From the NCBI RefSeq assembly GCF_900100395.1, contig NZ_FNFB01000007.1, forward strand, positions 1 through 64,000: a stretch of 64,000 bases of DNA, read 5' to 3'. The DNA comes from Nonomuraea maritima. Its GTDB lineage: Bacteria > Actinomycetota > Actinomycetes > Streptosporangiales > Streptosporangiaceae. The notes beneath the pieces were generated by a model. The model worked only from the letters and a program-made list of their open reading frames with translations, ran no database searches and was not told the origin of the DNA. Position 1 is the first letter of the stretch. Each line of letters starts with the position of its first letter. This document shows positions 7,135-15,706 of the stretch, piece after piece. Position numbers and translations under genes: made by a program.

Positions 7135-8235
7135 TCAGTTGAGGGTTTGGGTGGTGCCGGTGCGGGAGGCTCGTTGGATGGTGTCGATGAGGTGGTGGCG
7201 CTGCAGGGCGTGGGTGAAGCCGGGGACGGTTTCCGTGCCCTCTCGCAGGTCCTGGGCGAAGCGGGCGTACAGGTGGGCGACGCCTTGCGCTGTGGAGGGC
7301 AGCTCGGGGGTGACCGGGAGGAAGAGCGCGTCGGGGACGGGGAGGTCGGTGACCGACTGGTCGTTGCCGCGGCCGCCCTGCAGTCGTAGGTCCAGGGCCT
7401 GGAGGTTGCCGTTGATGCCGGGGGCGGTCAGTACCAGGTCGCCTTCGGTGCCGTTGATCTCCCAGCGGAAGTTGTCGCCGCGGGAGAAACCGCCCCGGTA
7501 GAACAGCGACAAGGCCGCGCCGTTGCGGAAGGTGCCGGTGACCGACACCTGGTCGGCCACCGTCACCGGGACGGTGGCGCCGCTGTCGGCCACCATTACC
7601 TCCTTACGGCCGGTGACCAGGTTGGCCGACACGGTGGCGAGGTCTCCGAGGACGGTGTTCACCGCTTCGATGGCGTGCAGCGTCGAGGACGTCAACGGGG
7701 TCACGCCGAAGGCGGCGTCGTAGACGTACGCGTGCGCGGTGTCGGTCTGGGCGCCCCACGACAGGGCCGATCCCACCAGCGTGCTCCCGAGCACCCTGCC
7801 GACGTAGCCGTCGGCGACCAGGTCGCGGACATGGCGGATCACCGGGAGCGACCCGCCCTGCAGGCCGATCACCGTACGGACGCCCGCGGCCTCGGCCCGA
7901 GCGGCCAGGTCGGCCGCCTCCGCGGAGTCGACGCCGAGCGGCCACTCGCTGTAGACCATCTTGCCCGCGGCCAGGGCGTCGGAGATGAGCGCGTGGTGGT
8001 GGGGGACCTTGACCGACACCACCACCAGGTCCACCCCGGGAGCGGCGATCAGGTCCGCGGGGTTGTCGAAGGCGTCCGGGACCCCGAACTCCCGGGCGGC
8101 GAGGTCGGCCGACGCCCGCCGGGTGGTGCTGATCGCGCGTACGTCGTAGTCGGGAAGCGCGCGGAGCGCGGGGATGTGGCTGATCGCCGCCCAGCCTCCG
8201 ACGCTCGCTCCGATGATGCCGACTCCGATGGTCAT
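7135..8235 (-). CDS. Gfo/Idh/MocA-family NAD(P)-dependent oxidoreductase
   Basis: The 366-aa protein opens with a Rossmann nucleotide-binding loop (VGIIGASVGGWAAISHI) and continues through DLVVVSVKVPHHHALISDALAAGKMVYSEWPL, the conserved KP/EWPL-type segment around residues 90-100 typical of the family. The C-terminal alpha/beta domain binds the substrate, probably a sugar or cyclitol. I use ATG 8235, preceded by AAGGAG 4 bases upstream, rather than an earlier start that would add a low-complexity extension. It stands alone between the accessory block and a convergent-style repeat region; its substrate cannot be read from context. Confidence 0.85.
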   Translation of the reverse strand: MTIGVGIIGASVGGWAAISHIPALRALPDYDVRAISTTRRASADLAAREFGVPDAFDNPADLIAAPGVDLVVVSVKVPHHHALISDALAAGKMVYSEWPLGVDSAEAADLAARAEAAGVRTVIGLQGGSLPVIRHVRDLVADGYVGRVLGSTLVGSALSWGAQTDTAHAYVYDAAFGVTPLTSSTLHAIEAVNTVLGDLATVSANLVTGRKEVMVADSGATVPVTVADQVSVTGTFRNGAALSLFYRGGFSRGDNFRWEINGTEGDLVLTAPGINGNLQALDLRLQGGRGNDQSVTDLPVPDALFLPVTPELPSTAQGVAHLYARFAQDLREGTETVPGFTHALQRHHLIDTIQRASRTGTTQTLN

Positions 8236-8397
8236 GACGCTCCTTGCTGAAGATTGTCCGAGGCTGATGGTGGGGCGGGGCTGATGGCTGGTGGCGGGTG
8301 AGGTGGGCGGGTGATGGCGGGTGAGATGGGCGAGCGGGAACGCACCTCGCTGGGGGCGTTCCCGCGTCGGCCGCAACAGCGTCCCCGCGTCAGTCAC

Positions 8398-8477
8398 AGC
8401 AGGCCGCCGGAAGGTGCAGCAGGCCGCCGGAAGGTGCAGCAGGCCGTCAGAAGGTGCAGCAGGCCGTCAGAAGGTGA
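8398..8477. repeat. Four tandem copies of a 20-bp unit overlapping a gene end
   Basis: Four head-to-tail 20-bp copies (unit AGCAGGCCGCCGGAAGGTGC; two copies carry GTCAGAAGG instead of GCCGGAAGG). The last copy contains the stop codon and final codons of the minus-strand oxidoreductase gene at 8467. The array therefore seems to have arisen by local duplication of that gene's 3' end. Confidence 0.85.
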
Positions 8478-9429
8478 GGACGATGCGCCCGCGCACGCCA
8501 CCGGCCTCGAGCCGCCGGTGTGCCTGCGCCGCCTCGGCCGCCGGGAGGGTCGCCGCGACGCGCGGCGTGATCACTCCTGCCTCGGCGTACTCGCGGATCT
8601 GGTGCAGCTTGTCCGTACGCCCCGCGTAGTCGGGGACGAACGGCGCCAGCAGCTTGACCCGGCCGCCGGTGTCGATGTCGTGTCCCCCGGGGATCTCGGA
8701 GGCCTCCCGGACGCGGACGAACTGCCCGCCGTCCCGGATCGCGTCGACCAGGGACTGGCCGACCAGCGCCGCGTCCGCGAGGGCGTTCACGCCGTCCGGG
8801 TACCGGGCCCGCAGGCGCTGGGCGACGCCGGAGCCCCTCGCCACGATGTCGGCCGCCCCCAGGCGGCGGACGAGGTCCTCGTCGGCGGGCGCGGCGTCGG
8901 CGACCACGGTGAGCCCCGCGTGCGTGCCCATCTCGACGAGGTACCCGCCGAGGGCCCCCGCGGCGCCGATCACGGCCAGTACGGAGCCGGGGGCGAGAGC
9001 GAGCTGGTCGAGGGCCAGCAGGGCGGTGAGTCCGTTCATCGGCAGCGTGGATGCCGCCACGTGGTCCATGCCCGCCGGTGCTGGGACGACCCAGCCCGCC
9101 GGCAGCACGATGTGCTCGGCGTACGCGCCCGCGGCCGTGCCGATGGGGATGACCATGGCCATCACCGCTTCGCCGAGCGACAGCTCCGTCTCCGTCCCGG
9201 GGCCGATCTCGTCGATGACGCCCGCGATGTCCATCCCGGGCACGTACGGACCTGGCACATCGGAGAGCACCCAGGAGTTTCCTCCGTTGCGCAGCAGCGT
9301 GTCCGCGGGGTTCACCGCGGCGGCACGCACCCGTACGCGGACCTCGCCGGGTCCGGCGTGTGGTTCCGGCACGTCGACGACCTGAAGGACCTCGGGTCCG
9401 CCGAATTCATACAAACCGATCGCTTGCAA
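8467..9429 (-). CDS. Zinc-independent MDR oxidoreductase (NADPH:quinone reductase-like)
   Basis: A 320-aa medium-chain dehydrogenase/reductase without the zinc ligands of alcohol dehydrogenases. It has the N-terminal GroES-like fold (EVRVRVRAAAVNPADTLLRNGG), the quinone-reductase-type segment GPYVPGMDIAGVIDEIGPG and a Rossmann motif (AVIGAAGALGGYLVEMGTHAG). It likely reduces quinones or enones with NADPH. The start is TTG 9429, giving LQAIGLYEFGGPEVLQV, with AGGAG 8 bases upstream; the frame stays open further but reads as non-protein there. The gene end lies inside a 20-bp tandem repeat. No operon partner is seen. Confidence 0.82.
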   Translation of the reverse strand: MQAIGLYEFGGPEVLQVVDVPEPHAGPGEVRVRVRAAAVNPADTLLRNGGNSWVLSDVPGPYVPGMDIAGVIDEIGPGTETELSLGEAVMAMVIPIGTAAGAYAEHIVLPAGWVVPAPAGMDHVAASTLPMNGLTALLALDQLALAPGSVLAVIGAAGALGGYLVEMGTHAGLTVVADAAPADEDLVRRLGAADIVARGSGVAQRLRARYPDGVNALADAALVGQSLVDAIRDGGQFVRVREASEIPGGHDIDTGGRVKLLAPFVPDYAGRTDKLHQIREYAEAGVITPRVAATLPAAEAAQAHRRLEAGGVRGRIVLTF

Positions 9430-9712
9430 AGTCCCAGCTCCTGCATGGTTCTTGATGTATACCAGGTCTGACTTTCGTACCATCGCATTGATGTGGCGAC
9501 GAGGACAAGAAGGCACTTCGCGATGCCCTGGTACCAGCGGGAGAACCACCCGGGGCTCCGCCGCGCGGGCCACATGCGGACAGATCGGCCGCGCGGGTAA
9601 AGCTTCAGAACCATTCGCGCCAGGGACCAGTCCAAGCCCTTGACCTGCGAAACCTCAACGCCAACAGGCTGTGGGATCGCGCGGTCGGCCCGTCAACCGG
9701 AAAGGACTCCCC

Positions 9713-9895
9713 ATGGACCTGATCATCACGCTCGTGGTCGTCGTCGTCGCGCTCTTCTACTTCTCCGGCAGGCGCCATCCCCTCATGAAGTGCCCGACGT
9801 GCAAGGGGTCCGGCGTGCTCTACTCGGGCGTGTTGTCCCACCGGTACCGGCCGTGTCCTCGGTGCGGCAGGAAAGGCGAGATCAACGCCTGGTGA
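9713..9895 (+). CDS. Small membrane-anchored zinc-finger-like protein (60 aa)
   Basis: ATG at 9713 has GGAAAGGA 6 bases upstream. The product starts with a single membrane helix (LIITLVVVVVALFYFSG, residues 3-19). It is followed by one CxxCxGxG (CPTCKGSG) and one CxxCG (CPRCGRKG) motif of the DnaJ zinc-finger kind. It should be a membrane protein displaying a small cytoplasmic zinc ribbon. Similar short proteins are frequent in actinobacteria and uncharacterised. It is flanked by two unrelated minus-strand genes and probably has its own promoter. Confidence 0.65.
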   Translation: MDLIITLVVVVVALFYFSGRRHPLMKCPTCKGSGVLYSGVLSHRYRPCPRCGRKGEINAW

Positions 9896-9938
9896 CCGTG
9901 CCGGCTCTCCGGGAGCCTCGGCGCCGGTCCACTCGTGC

Positions 9939-10502
9939 TCACGTCAGGCGCAGACCGGTGCCGAGGCCGCCCAGGAGCGTGTCGACGATGCGGGCGGCCA
10001 GCACGTCGGGGTCGGTGTCGCGCGACCGCGCCGACTCGCGGATCAGCGCGTAGTAGACGCCCTTGGCCCAGCCCGCGTCGACGTCCTCGCGCAGCACCCC
10101 CGCCTCCCGCGCCCGTGCGAGCAGCCGCTCGCAGCAGGCGTCGACGGCCGTACGCAGCTCCGAGATCTCCGGGCCGTCCGACAGCTCCCGGCCCGTCACG
10201 AGCCCCCAGTCGCGCCCGACCCGCAGCACGTTCGCCGCCACCTGGAAGAGCGCCACCAGCGGCGGGGTGGTGTCGGGACGCGCCTCCCGCACCGCCTCGG
10301 CGAACTGGCGGGTGGCCCAGACCGCCATCGCGTCGACCAGCGCCTCCCTGGAGGTGAAGCGGCGGTGCACGGTCGTGCGCGCCACCCCGGCCGCCTCGGC
10401 GATCTGCTCCATGCTGGCCGCCGGATCGCGGCTCAGCACGCGCTCGGCCGCCTCCAGGATCACCCCCATCGTCCGCTCGGTGTCGGACCGCACCCGGCTC
10501 AC
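9939..10502 (-). CDS. TetR/AcrR-family transcriptional regulator
   Basis: The 187-aa protein has an N-terminal TetR helix-turn-helix (ILEAAERVLSRDPAASMEQIAEAAGVARTTVHRRFTSREALVDAM, residues 15-59) and an all-helical ligand domain. It starts with GTG 10502, 4 bp after the stop of the sulfotransferase gene, so the two form an operon and the regulator may control it. A palindrome upstream of the sulfotransferase (11436-11462) is a possible operator. Confidence 0.88.
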   Translation of the reverse strand: MSRVRSDTERTMGVILEAAERVLSRDPAASMEQIAEAAGVARTTVHRRFTSREALVDAMAVWATRQFAEAVREARPDTTPPLVALFQVAANVLRVGRDWGLVTGRELSDGPEISELRTAVDACCERLLARAREAGVLREDVDAGWAKGVYYALIRESARSRDTDPDVLAARIVDTLLGGLGTGLRLT

Positions 10503-10506
10503 GAGC

Positions 10507-11415
10507 TCACCTCGGGAGGTCGCCCGGCCGGCGGTGCAGCCAGCGCAGCAGGTCGGCCGGGGCCAGCTCGTGTGCCCGCCTGTCGTAGCGGGCGAGTTCC
10601 TCCTCGGTGAGGACCTCGCTGCCCGTGCCGGACGCGCCCCGGCGGAAGAACGCCGTGACGTCCTTGAGCAGTCCCCCGGCGGTCGGTACGAGCCGGTCCG
10701 CCCGCGACTTCATGCTCCCGAACGTCGCCGCGTCGACCAGGGCCGGCCAGAGGTGCTCGGGGACGGTGATGTCGAGTGCGTCCGCGATCCGCCGCATCTC
10801 CCCGGCCAGGTCGGCGAGGAGGTCGTCGTAGTGCACGAGCAGGACGTTCGGGCGGCAGAGGTGCCTCTCCCATGCGTCCGTCAGGTGCCACATCGCGCCG
10901 GGCAGCGAGCTCAGGTCGTCGGAGTGCGGCACGTCCCGGTCGATCCACGCGATCAGCCAGTCGTGCAACGACGGTCGCGGTTCCGGCGCCGTGGCGGTCG
11001 CGGGCCGGCGCGTGAGCGCACGGAACCGCTCGCCGTCGAGGTTGTCGTACATGTGGTAGAGCGACACGGCCATGTCGAGCGGGTGCCGTCCCACCACGAC
11101 GTAGGTGACGCGGGGATCCATCGGGACGCCGTCGAGCGGGGTGTGCGTCTTGATGAACCGCCGGTGGCGCTGGGCCGCGAGCCGCTCGTACACCTCGTCC
11201 TTCGGGGCGATCGTCTGCTCCAGCCAGGGTGACATCGCGGGCAGCGGCTCCGGCAGCTCCGGGCTCTGGAAGATCAGCAACGCGCAGATCATCTGCATCC
11301 ACGTCGTGCCGCTCTTCGAGCGCGTGCTGATCACGACGTCGCCGTCCCGAAAGGGGAATCCCTCCCACCGACTGCTGTCGATGTGCGCGGATCTGTAAGT
11401 CGCCAGGGACGGCAT
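10507..11415 (-). CDS. PAPS-dependent sulfotransferase (Sulfotransfer_1 type)
   Basis: A 302-aa cytosolic sulfotransferase. The 5'-phosphosulfate-binding loop is STRSKSGTTWMQMI (residues 30-43), a following IKTHTPLDG segment matches the family, and the 3'-phosphate site is VVVGRHPLDMAVSLYHMY (about 106-123). The C-terminal part holds RRGASGTGSE, a weak form of the RKGxxGDWK motif. It transfers sulfate from PAPS to a hydroxyl or amine of a small molecule, substrate unknown. ATG 11415 has AGAGGA 5 bases upstream. It is followed within 4 bp by a TetR gene, and the upstream intergenic region is shared with a second, divergent TetR gene. Confidence 0.88.
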   Translation of the reverse strand: MPSLATYRSAHIDSSRWEGFPFRDGDVVISTRSKSGTTWMQMICALLIFQSPELPEPLPAMSPWLEQTIAPKDEVYERLAAQRHRRFIKTHTPLDGVPMDPRVTYVVVGRHPLDMAVSLYHMYDNLDGERFRALTRRPATATAPEPRPSLHDWLIAWIDRDVPHSDDLSSLPGAMWHLTDAWERHLCRPNVLLVHYDDLLADLAGEMRRIADALDITVPEHLWPALVDAATFGSMKSRADRLVPTAGGLLKDVTAFFRRGASGTGSEVLTEEELARYDRRAHELAPADLLRWLHRRPGDLPR

Positions 11416-11435
11416 GCTGGTCCTCTCCGTTCGGC

Positions 11436-11462
11436 GGCTGCAATATCGCCGATATCGCAGCC
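11436..11462. promoter_or_regulatory. 13-bp-arm palindrome upstream of sulfotransferase-tetR operon
   Basis: Arms GGCTGCAATATCG and CGATATCGCAGCC flank one central base, with a single mismatch between the arms. It ends 21 bases before the sulfotransferase ATG, a typical place for a TetR operator. Confidence 0.55.
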
Positions 11463-11493
11463 AAGGTAACAGCTGAACGGTATCAAGGGTACG

Positions 11494-11517
11494 GGAACGT
11501 AAGTTCCGACGTTACGT
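11494..11517. promoter_or_regulatory. Nested inverted repeats in the divergent tetR/sulfotransferase region
   Basis: GGAAC-GTAA-GTTCC (11494-11507) overlaps ACGTAA / TTACGT arms (11497-11502 and 11512-11517). They lie midway between the two divergent genes, as expected for an operator of one of the two TetR proteins. Which regulator binds is not known. Confidence 0.4.
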
Positions 11518-11596
11518 AGAGATGCGGTGGATCACACGTACGCGTTCCGCTGGTATCAATGAGCCGTATCGAAGTTAGATCTGAAGAGGTGGGGCG

Positions 11597-12310
11597 ATGG
11601 CCAGGGCGACGGACACCCGTGAGCGGATGCTGCACGCCGCGGCCGAGATGCTCGCCCGCGGCGGCAGGGACGCCGTGTCGACGCGCGCGGTCAGCGCGGC
11701 CGCCGGTGTGACCGCCCCGACCCTGTACCGCCTGTTCGGCGACAAGGAAGGGCTCCTCGACGCGCTCGCCGACTACGGCTTCCAGCGCTACCTCGCCGAG
11801 AAGCGGACGCTGCTGACCGACGACCCTGTCGCCGACCTGCGCTCCACGTGGCACCTGCACGTGGAGTTCGGCCTGTCGAACCCGGCCGTCTACGGCCTCA
11901 TGTTCGGCAGCACGCCCTCGCCCGAGGGCACCCGCGCAGGACAGGCGGCCCGCGACATGCTGCGGGAGATCATCTCCCGGGTGGCGGCGTCCGGACGGCT
12001 GTCCGTCCCGCCTGAGCAGGCGGAGCAGCTCTTCTACGCGACGGGCGTGGGTGTCACGCTGACGCTCATCGCGACCCCGCCCGGTCGTCGCGACCCGCGG
12101 TTCGCGACGACCGCGCTCGACCACCTGCTGCGGGTGACCACCACGGACGCCGAGCCCGCCGCCCCGGCCCCCGACGTCGCCCTCAGGGCGGCCGCCCTGC
12201 GTGAGGCGCTCCGGCACGACAAGAGGGACGACGAGATTCTCACGGGCAACGAGCGCGCGTTGCTCGCCGACTGGCTCGACCGCCTGGCCGCGGGGAGCCC
12301 GCGCGGCTGA
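11597..12310 (+). CDS. TetR/AcrR-family transcriptional regulator
   Basis: The 237-aa protein has the TetR DNA-binding domain at residues 6-52 (RERMLHAAAEMLARGGRDAVSTRAVSAAAGVTAPTLYRLFGDKEGLLDAL). Its C-terminal ligand domain, with LEFxxxNPAVYGLMFG-like residues, resembles the TetR_C_33-like group. ATG 11597 is preceded by GAAGAGGTGGGGCG. It diverges from the sulfotransferase-tetR operon across 181 bp carrying palindromes, so it may regulate that operon and itself. Nothing follows it closely. Confidence 0.88.
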   Translation: MARATDTRERMLHAAAEMLARGGRDAVSTRAVSAAAGVTAPTLYRLFGDKEGLLDALADYGFQRYLAEKRTLLTDDPVADLRSTWHLHVEFGLSNPAVYGLMFGSTPSPEGTRAGQAARDMLREIISRVAASGRLSVPPEQAEQLFYATGVGVTLTLIATPPGRRDPRFATTALDHLLRVTTTDAEPAAPAPDVALRAAALREALRHDKRDDEILTGNERALLADWLDRLAAGSPRG

Positions 12311-13027
12311 TGTGACGGATGAGGCCAAGACCGGACGGCCGGGCCTCCACCGCGGTCGTGCCGCCGCCTCACTCGCTTCTCGGCTCGGAAACCACTGCGG
12401 GCGCGGGCTTCGCGGTTCATTTTTCCCGTGTACGTGATCGCCGAAAAGGTGCACGTTTCGGTAGACCGACGGTAAAAGGCTGGGCGAAAACTCGCCTACC
12501 GGGCTATCCGGGGAAGATTTGTCAGAGGCGATCGGTTCCCATGTGTGTCGGATCCTTAAGAGAAAAGTGCCGAAGCGGAAAAACGGCACATGGACAACGG
12601 GAGAGACAATGACGATCAGGCAATACCTCGGACTCGCGGGCTTCTCGACCTTCGACCCGTACCCTCGTCCTCCGGGCCGCGGCAGCGGCGGGGAGACCGG
12701 ACGGAGCGCACGCCGCCGCCGCAGGCGCCGTAACTGACGACAGCCCGTGGCCGTACCACGGCCGACCCGACCCCAGGGCCCCCGAGACGCTGAGGGTCGA
12801 AGAATAGCGAAGTGACGTGGCCAGGAGCGACGCCGTGTGAGAAAGCACACGCCGCGCCTGGCTTGCGCCATGTATGGGGCAGAAAACAATCCGCCCGGCG
12901 ATCTGTGTGATGAGTCACGAAAAGAAAATCGCCATAATGTCAGCCGCATGGATATCCGGTTCACCGGAGACAGAACGCCGCGAGGCACCGGACCCACCGG
13001 CCCGATGCCTCGCTACAGGAAATACGC
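12311..13027. other. 717-bp region with only one weak small ORF
   Basis: Between the tetR stop and the epimerase-like gene I see no strong gene. The stretch 12410-12610 is lower in GC, and a 6-bp hairpin (GTGCCG / CGGCAC, about 12567-12588) precedes a 42-codon ORF listed separately. From 12740 to 13027 the sequence holds only frames with no ribosome-binding site. Confidence 0.5.
12609..12737 (+). CDS. Possible small Arg-tailed peptide (42 aa)
   Basis: ATG 12609 has a strong ribosome-binding site (GGGAGAG, 3-4 bases upstream) and follows a low-GC leader. The product starts MTIRQYLGLAGFSTFDPYPRPP, has a Gly-rich middle and ends in seven consecutive Arg plus Asn. No family is recognised. The good initiation signals support translation, but its length and the Arg run (GC-rich codons) mean it could be chance. 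Confidence 0.3.
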   Translation: MTIRQYLGLAGFSTFDPYPRPPGRGSGGETGRSARRRRRRRN

Positions 13028-13777
13028 CTACCGGTCGTTCTGGGCGGCCCAGTCGCGGTAGTGGATCTCGGCCCTGGGCGCGTCCTCGTCCGGCACGAGC
13101 GACCGCTCCAGCAGCTCCTCCCCGAAGTACTGCGCGTGCGGGTCGGTCACCACCGGGCGTGGGTCCCCCCAGCCGGCCAGCGCCTGCCTGAAGAACTCGT
13201 CCATCCGGTACTGGTCGGGCCCGCCGATCTCGACGCGCCCGTTCAGCGGCGCGCCCACCGCGGCCCGGCCGACCGCCCGCGCGACGTCCTCGCCGGCCAT
13301 CGGCTGGAAGAGCACCGGCGGCATCCGTACCGCGCCGTCCACGGTGGCCTGGTCGGCGATGGCCCTGGTGAACTCGAAGAACTGGGTGGCGTGCACCAGC
13401 GAGAACGGGATCGACGACTTCTCGATCAGCTGCTCCTGGGCGATCTTCGCGCGGAAGTACGCGTTGCCGGGAGGGCGTTCCGTGCCCACCACCGACAGCG
13501 CGACGTGGTGGCCGACGCCGGCCGCCGCCTCGGCGGCGAGCAGGTTGCCGGTGGAGGTCGTGAAGAACTCCATGACGGCCTTCTCCTCGAAGGAGGGGGA
13601 GTTCGACACGTCGATGACGACCGAAGCGCCTTCCAGCACCTCGCGCAGCCCCTCACCGGTGAGGGTGTTCACGCCGGTGTTCGGCGACGCGGCCACCGCC
13701 TCGTGACCGTGCTCTCCCAGCTTCTTCACCAGTTTCGACCCGATCAGCCCGGTCCCGCCGATCACTACGATCTTCAT
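13028..13777 (-). CDS. NAD(P)-binding, NmrA/epimerase-like protein
   Basis: The 249-aa atypical short-chain dehydrogenase fold has the N-terminal dinucleotide loop IVVIGGTGLIGSKLVKKL and later HHVALSVVGTER and FSLVHATQFFEFTR, features of the NmrA/SDR5 group. The Tyr-x3-Lys pair of classical SDRs is replaced by YFRAKIAQEQL (Tyr, then Lys four later), so catalysis is plausible. ATG 13777 starts directly at the nucleotide fold. A clear paralogue lies at 32429-33175 in this same window. It is transcribed toward a gene-poor region and away from the flavoprotein; the substrate is unknown. Confidence 0.82.
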   Translation of the reverse strand: MKIVVIGGTGLIGSKLVKKLGEHGHEAVAASPNTGVNTLTGEGLREVLEGASVVIDVSNSPSFEEKAVMEFFTTSTGNLLAAEAAAGVGHHVALSVVGTERPPGNAYFRAKIAQEQLIEKSSIPFSLVHATQFFEFTRAIADQATVDGAVRMPPVLFQPMAGEDVARAVGRAAVGAPLNGRVEIGGPDQYRMDEFFRQALAGWGDPRPVVTDPHAQYFGEELLERSLVPDEDAPRAEIHYRDWAAQNDR

Positions 13778-13867
13778 GTCGTGCCTCTCTGTCGCAGGGG
13801 GCACTCGGTCGCCCCCGTCCGTCAGTTAGACCGGACAGCTCCGCGGCCTGTGACAGCCCACCGGGTG

Positions 13868-15598
13868 TCATTCGACGAGCTTCCCGGCGGTGGAGACGTC
13901 CCGCATGAGGGAGCCGATCTCGTCGGGGATCGGCGCGATGGCCTCCCTGGCCACCGAGCCGGGGCCGGACCACACGAAGTTGATCCGCAGCGAGGGGTCG
14001 AGCTCGGGGTGATCGGAGCGGTTGTGGCAGCCGCGCGTCTCACGGCGTTCCAGCGCCGTCTCCATCGTCGCGCGGGCGGCGAGCGCCGCCGATCTCAGGT
14101 CGAACGCGTGGGCGAGGTCCTGGAAACCGGCGATGTCCGGGTGCACGCCGACGTCCGCCATGCGCCCCTCCACCTCGGTGAGCGCGGTCAGCCCTGCGCT
14201 CAGGCCGCTCGCGTCGCGCACGACCCCGGCGTGCTCGGTCATGATGTCGCGGACCGCCCGCTGCAGCGCGCGCACGTTCTCCGGGCCGTCGGCCGCGAGC
14301 AGCTCGTCCACCTCGGCCCGGGCCGCGTCGAGGGCGTCGGCCGAGCGGCGCTGGGCGTCCAGGCCCGCGGAGTACTCCGCCGCCGCCTGCCCGGTGATGC
14401 GCCCGTAGACGAGCAGCTCGATGAGCGAGTTGCCGCCGAGCCGGTTCGCGCCGTGCAGGCCGCTGGCCGCCTCGCCGATCGCGTACAGGCCGTCGACGTC
14501 CGTGCTGTGGTCCTCCGGTCGCACCCAGACCCCGCCCATCGAGTAGTGCGCGGTCGGCGCGATCTCGATCGGTTCCTTGGTGATGTCGAGCATCTGCAGC
14601 TCGAGGAGCGTCTGGTAGACGCGGGGCAGCTTCGTCATGATCGTCTCGCGCGGCAGGTGCGACACGTCGAGCCAGACGCCGCCGTCCGGCGTCCCGCGGC
14701 CCTCCTTGATCTCCGTGTACGCGGCCAGGGCGACGCGGTCGCGCGTGGACAGCTCCATCCGCGCCGGGTCGTAGCGCGCCATGAACCGCTCACCGAGGTG
14801 GTTACGCAGGATGCCGCCCTCGCCGCGCGCAGCCTCCGACACGAGGGTGCCCGCCGCGTTCTCCGGAGAGATCAGTCCGGACGGGTGGAACTGCACCAGT
14901 TCGGGGTCGCGGATCCGGCAGCCGGCGAGCACCGCGAGGCGGAACGAGTCGCCCGTGTTCTCGTCGCGCCGCGACGACGTCCGCCGCCAGATCCTGGTGT
15001 GGCCGCCCGCGGCCAGGATCACCGCGTCGGCGTGGATGACGTACCGGGTGCCGCCCGCGAGGTCGAAACCGTACGCGCCGAAGACCGCGTTGTCGCGGAC
15101 GAGCAGGCGCGTCACGTACACGCTGTCCAGGATCGGGACGTCGAGCTGCGCGGCCCGGTCGATCAGGGTGCGCTGGATCTCCAGGCCGGTGTAGTCGCCG
15201 GCGTAGGCGGTGCGCCGGTAGGTGTGGGCGCCGAAGAAGCGCTGCGAGATGCGCCCGTCCTGCTCGCGGGCGAACGGCATGCCGTACCGTTCGAGGTCCG
15301 CGATGCCGCGCGCGGCCCCTTCGGTCACGATCCGCACGGTACGGGGGTCGGCGAGCAGGTAGCTCTCCTTCAGGGTGTCGGCCGCGTGCTGCTGCCAGCT
15401 GTCCTCGGGGTCCATCGTGGCGAGGGCCGCGTTGATGCCGCCGGCGGCGAGCGTCGTGTGCGCGTCCGCCTTGGGCCGCTTGCCCACCGCGAGCACGTCG
15501 ACCCCGCGTTCTGCGAGCTCGATCGCGGCCCGCAGCCCGGCTCCCCCCGTACCGATGACCAGGACCGACGTGGCGATCCGCTGCTCTGACGCGTGCAT
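13868..15598 (-). CDS. Succinate dehydrogenase/fumarate reductase-type flavoprotein
   Basis: A 576-aa FAD enzyme of the SdhA/FrdA/NadB superfamily. The FAD fold starts VLVIGTGGAGLRAAIELAERG. The segment HTTLAAGGINAAL covers the FAD-linkage region, and substrate-site residues appear in ELVQFHPSGLI, STRDRVALAAY and TAHYSMGGVWV. The C-terminal helical domain with RSAALAARATMETALERRETRG is also typical. Its length (576) is close to SdhA. No iron-sulfur (sdhB) or membrane subunit genes lie next to it, so it may work with distant partners, or be a soluble dicarboxylate oxidase. It is flanked by the epimerase-like gene and a methyltransferase with gaps of about 90-110 bp. Confidence 0.85.
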   Translation of the reverse strand: MHASEQRIATSVLVIGTGGAGLRAAIELAERGVDVLAVGKRPKADAHTTLAAGGINAALATMDPEDSWQQHAADTLKESYLLADPRTVRIVTEGAARGIADLERYGMPFAREQDGRISQRFFGAHTYRRTAYAGDYTGLEIQRTLIDRAAQLDVPILDSVYVTRLLVRDNAVFGAYGFDLAGGTRYVIHADAVILAAGGHTRIWRRTSSRRDENTGDSFRLAVLAGCRIRDPELVQFHPSGLISPENAAGTLVSEAARGEGGILRNHLGERFMARYDPARMELSTRDRVALAAYTEIKEGRGTPDGGVWLDVSHLPRETIMTKLPRVYQTLLELQMLDITKEPIEIAPTAHYSMGGVWVRPEDHSTDVDGLYAIGEAASGLHGANRLGGNSLIELLVYGRITGQAAAEYSAGLDAQRRSADALDAARAEVDELLAADGPENVRALQRAVRDIMTEHAGVVRDASGLSAGLTALTEVEGRMADVGVHPDIAGFQDLAHAFDLRSAALAARATMETALERRETRGCHNRSDHPELDPSLRINFVWSGPGSVAREAIAPIPDEIGSLMRDVSTAGKLVE

Positions 15599-15706
15599 GA
15601 TCCTCCTAGGAACACATGGAACGGACCGCCTCGACGGAAGCGATCCCGTCAGGACGACCGGCCGGCACCGCGATCTGTGACAGCGTTCTGTGACAGGAGG
15701 GCGCCG

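Noticed and set aside
13061-15589. 842-codon plus-strand open frame
   Set aside because: It lies antisense to the epimerase-like and SdhA-like genes, is Arg/Val/Asp-rich low complexity and matches no family; a GC-rich antisense shadow.
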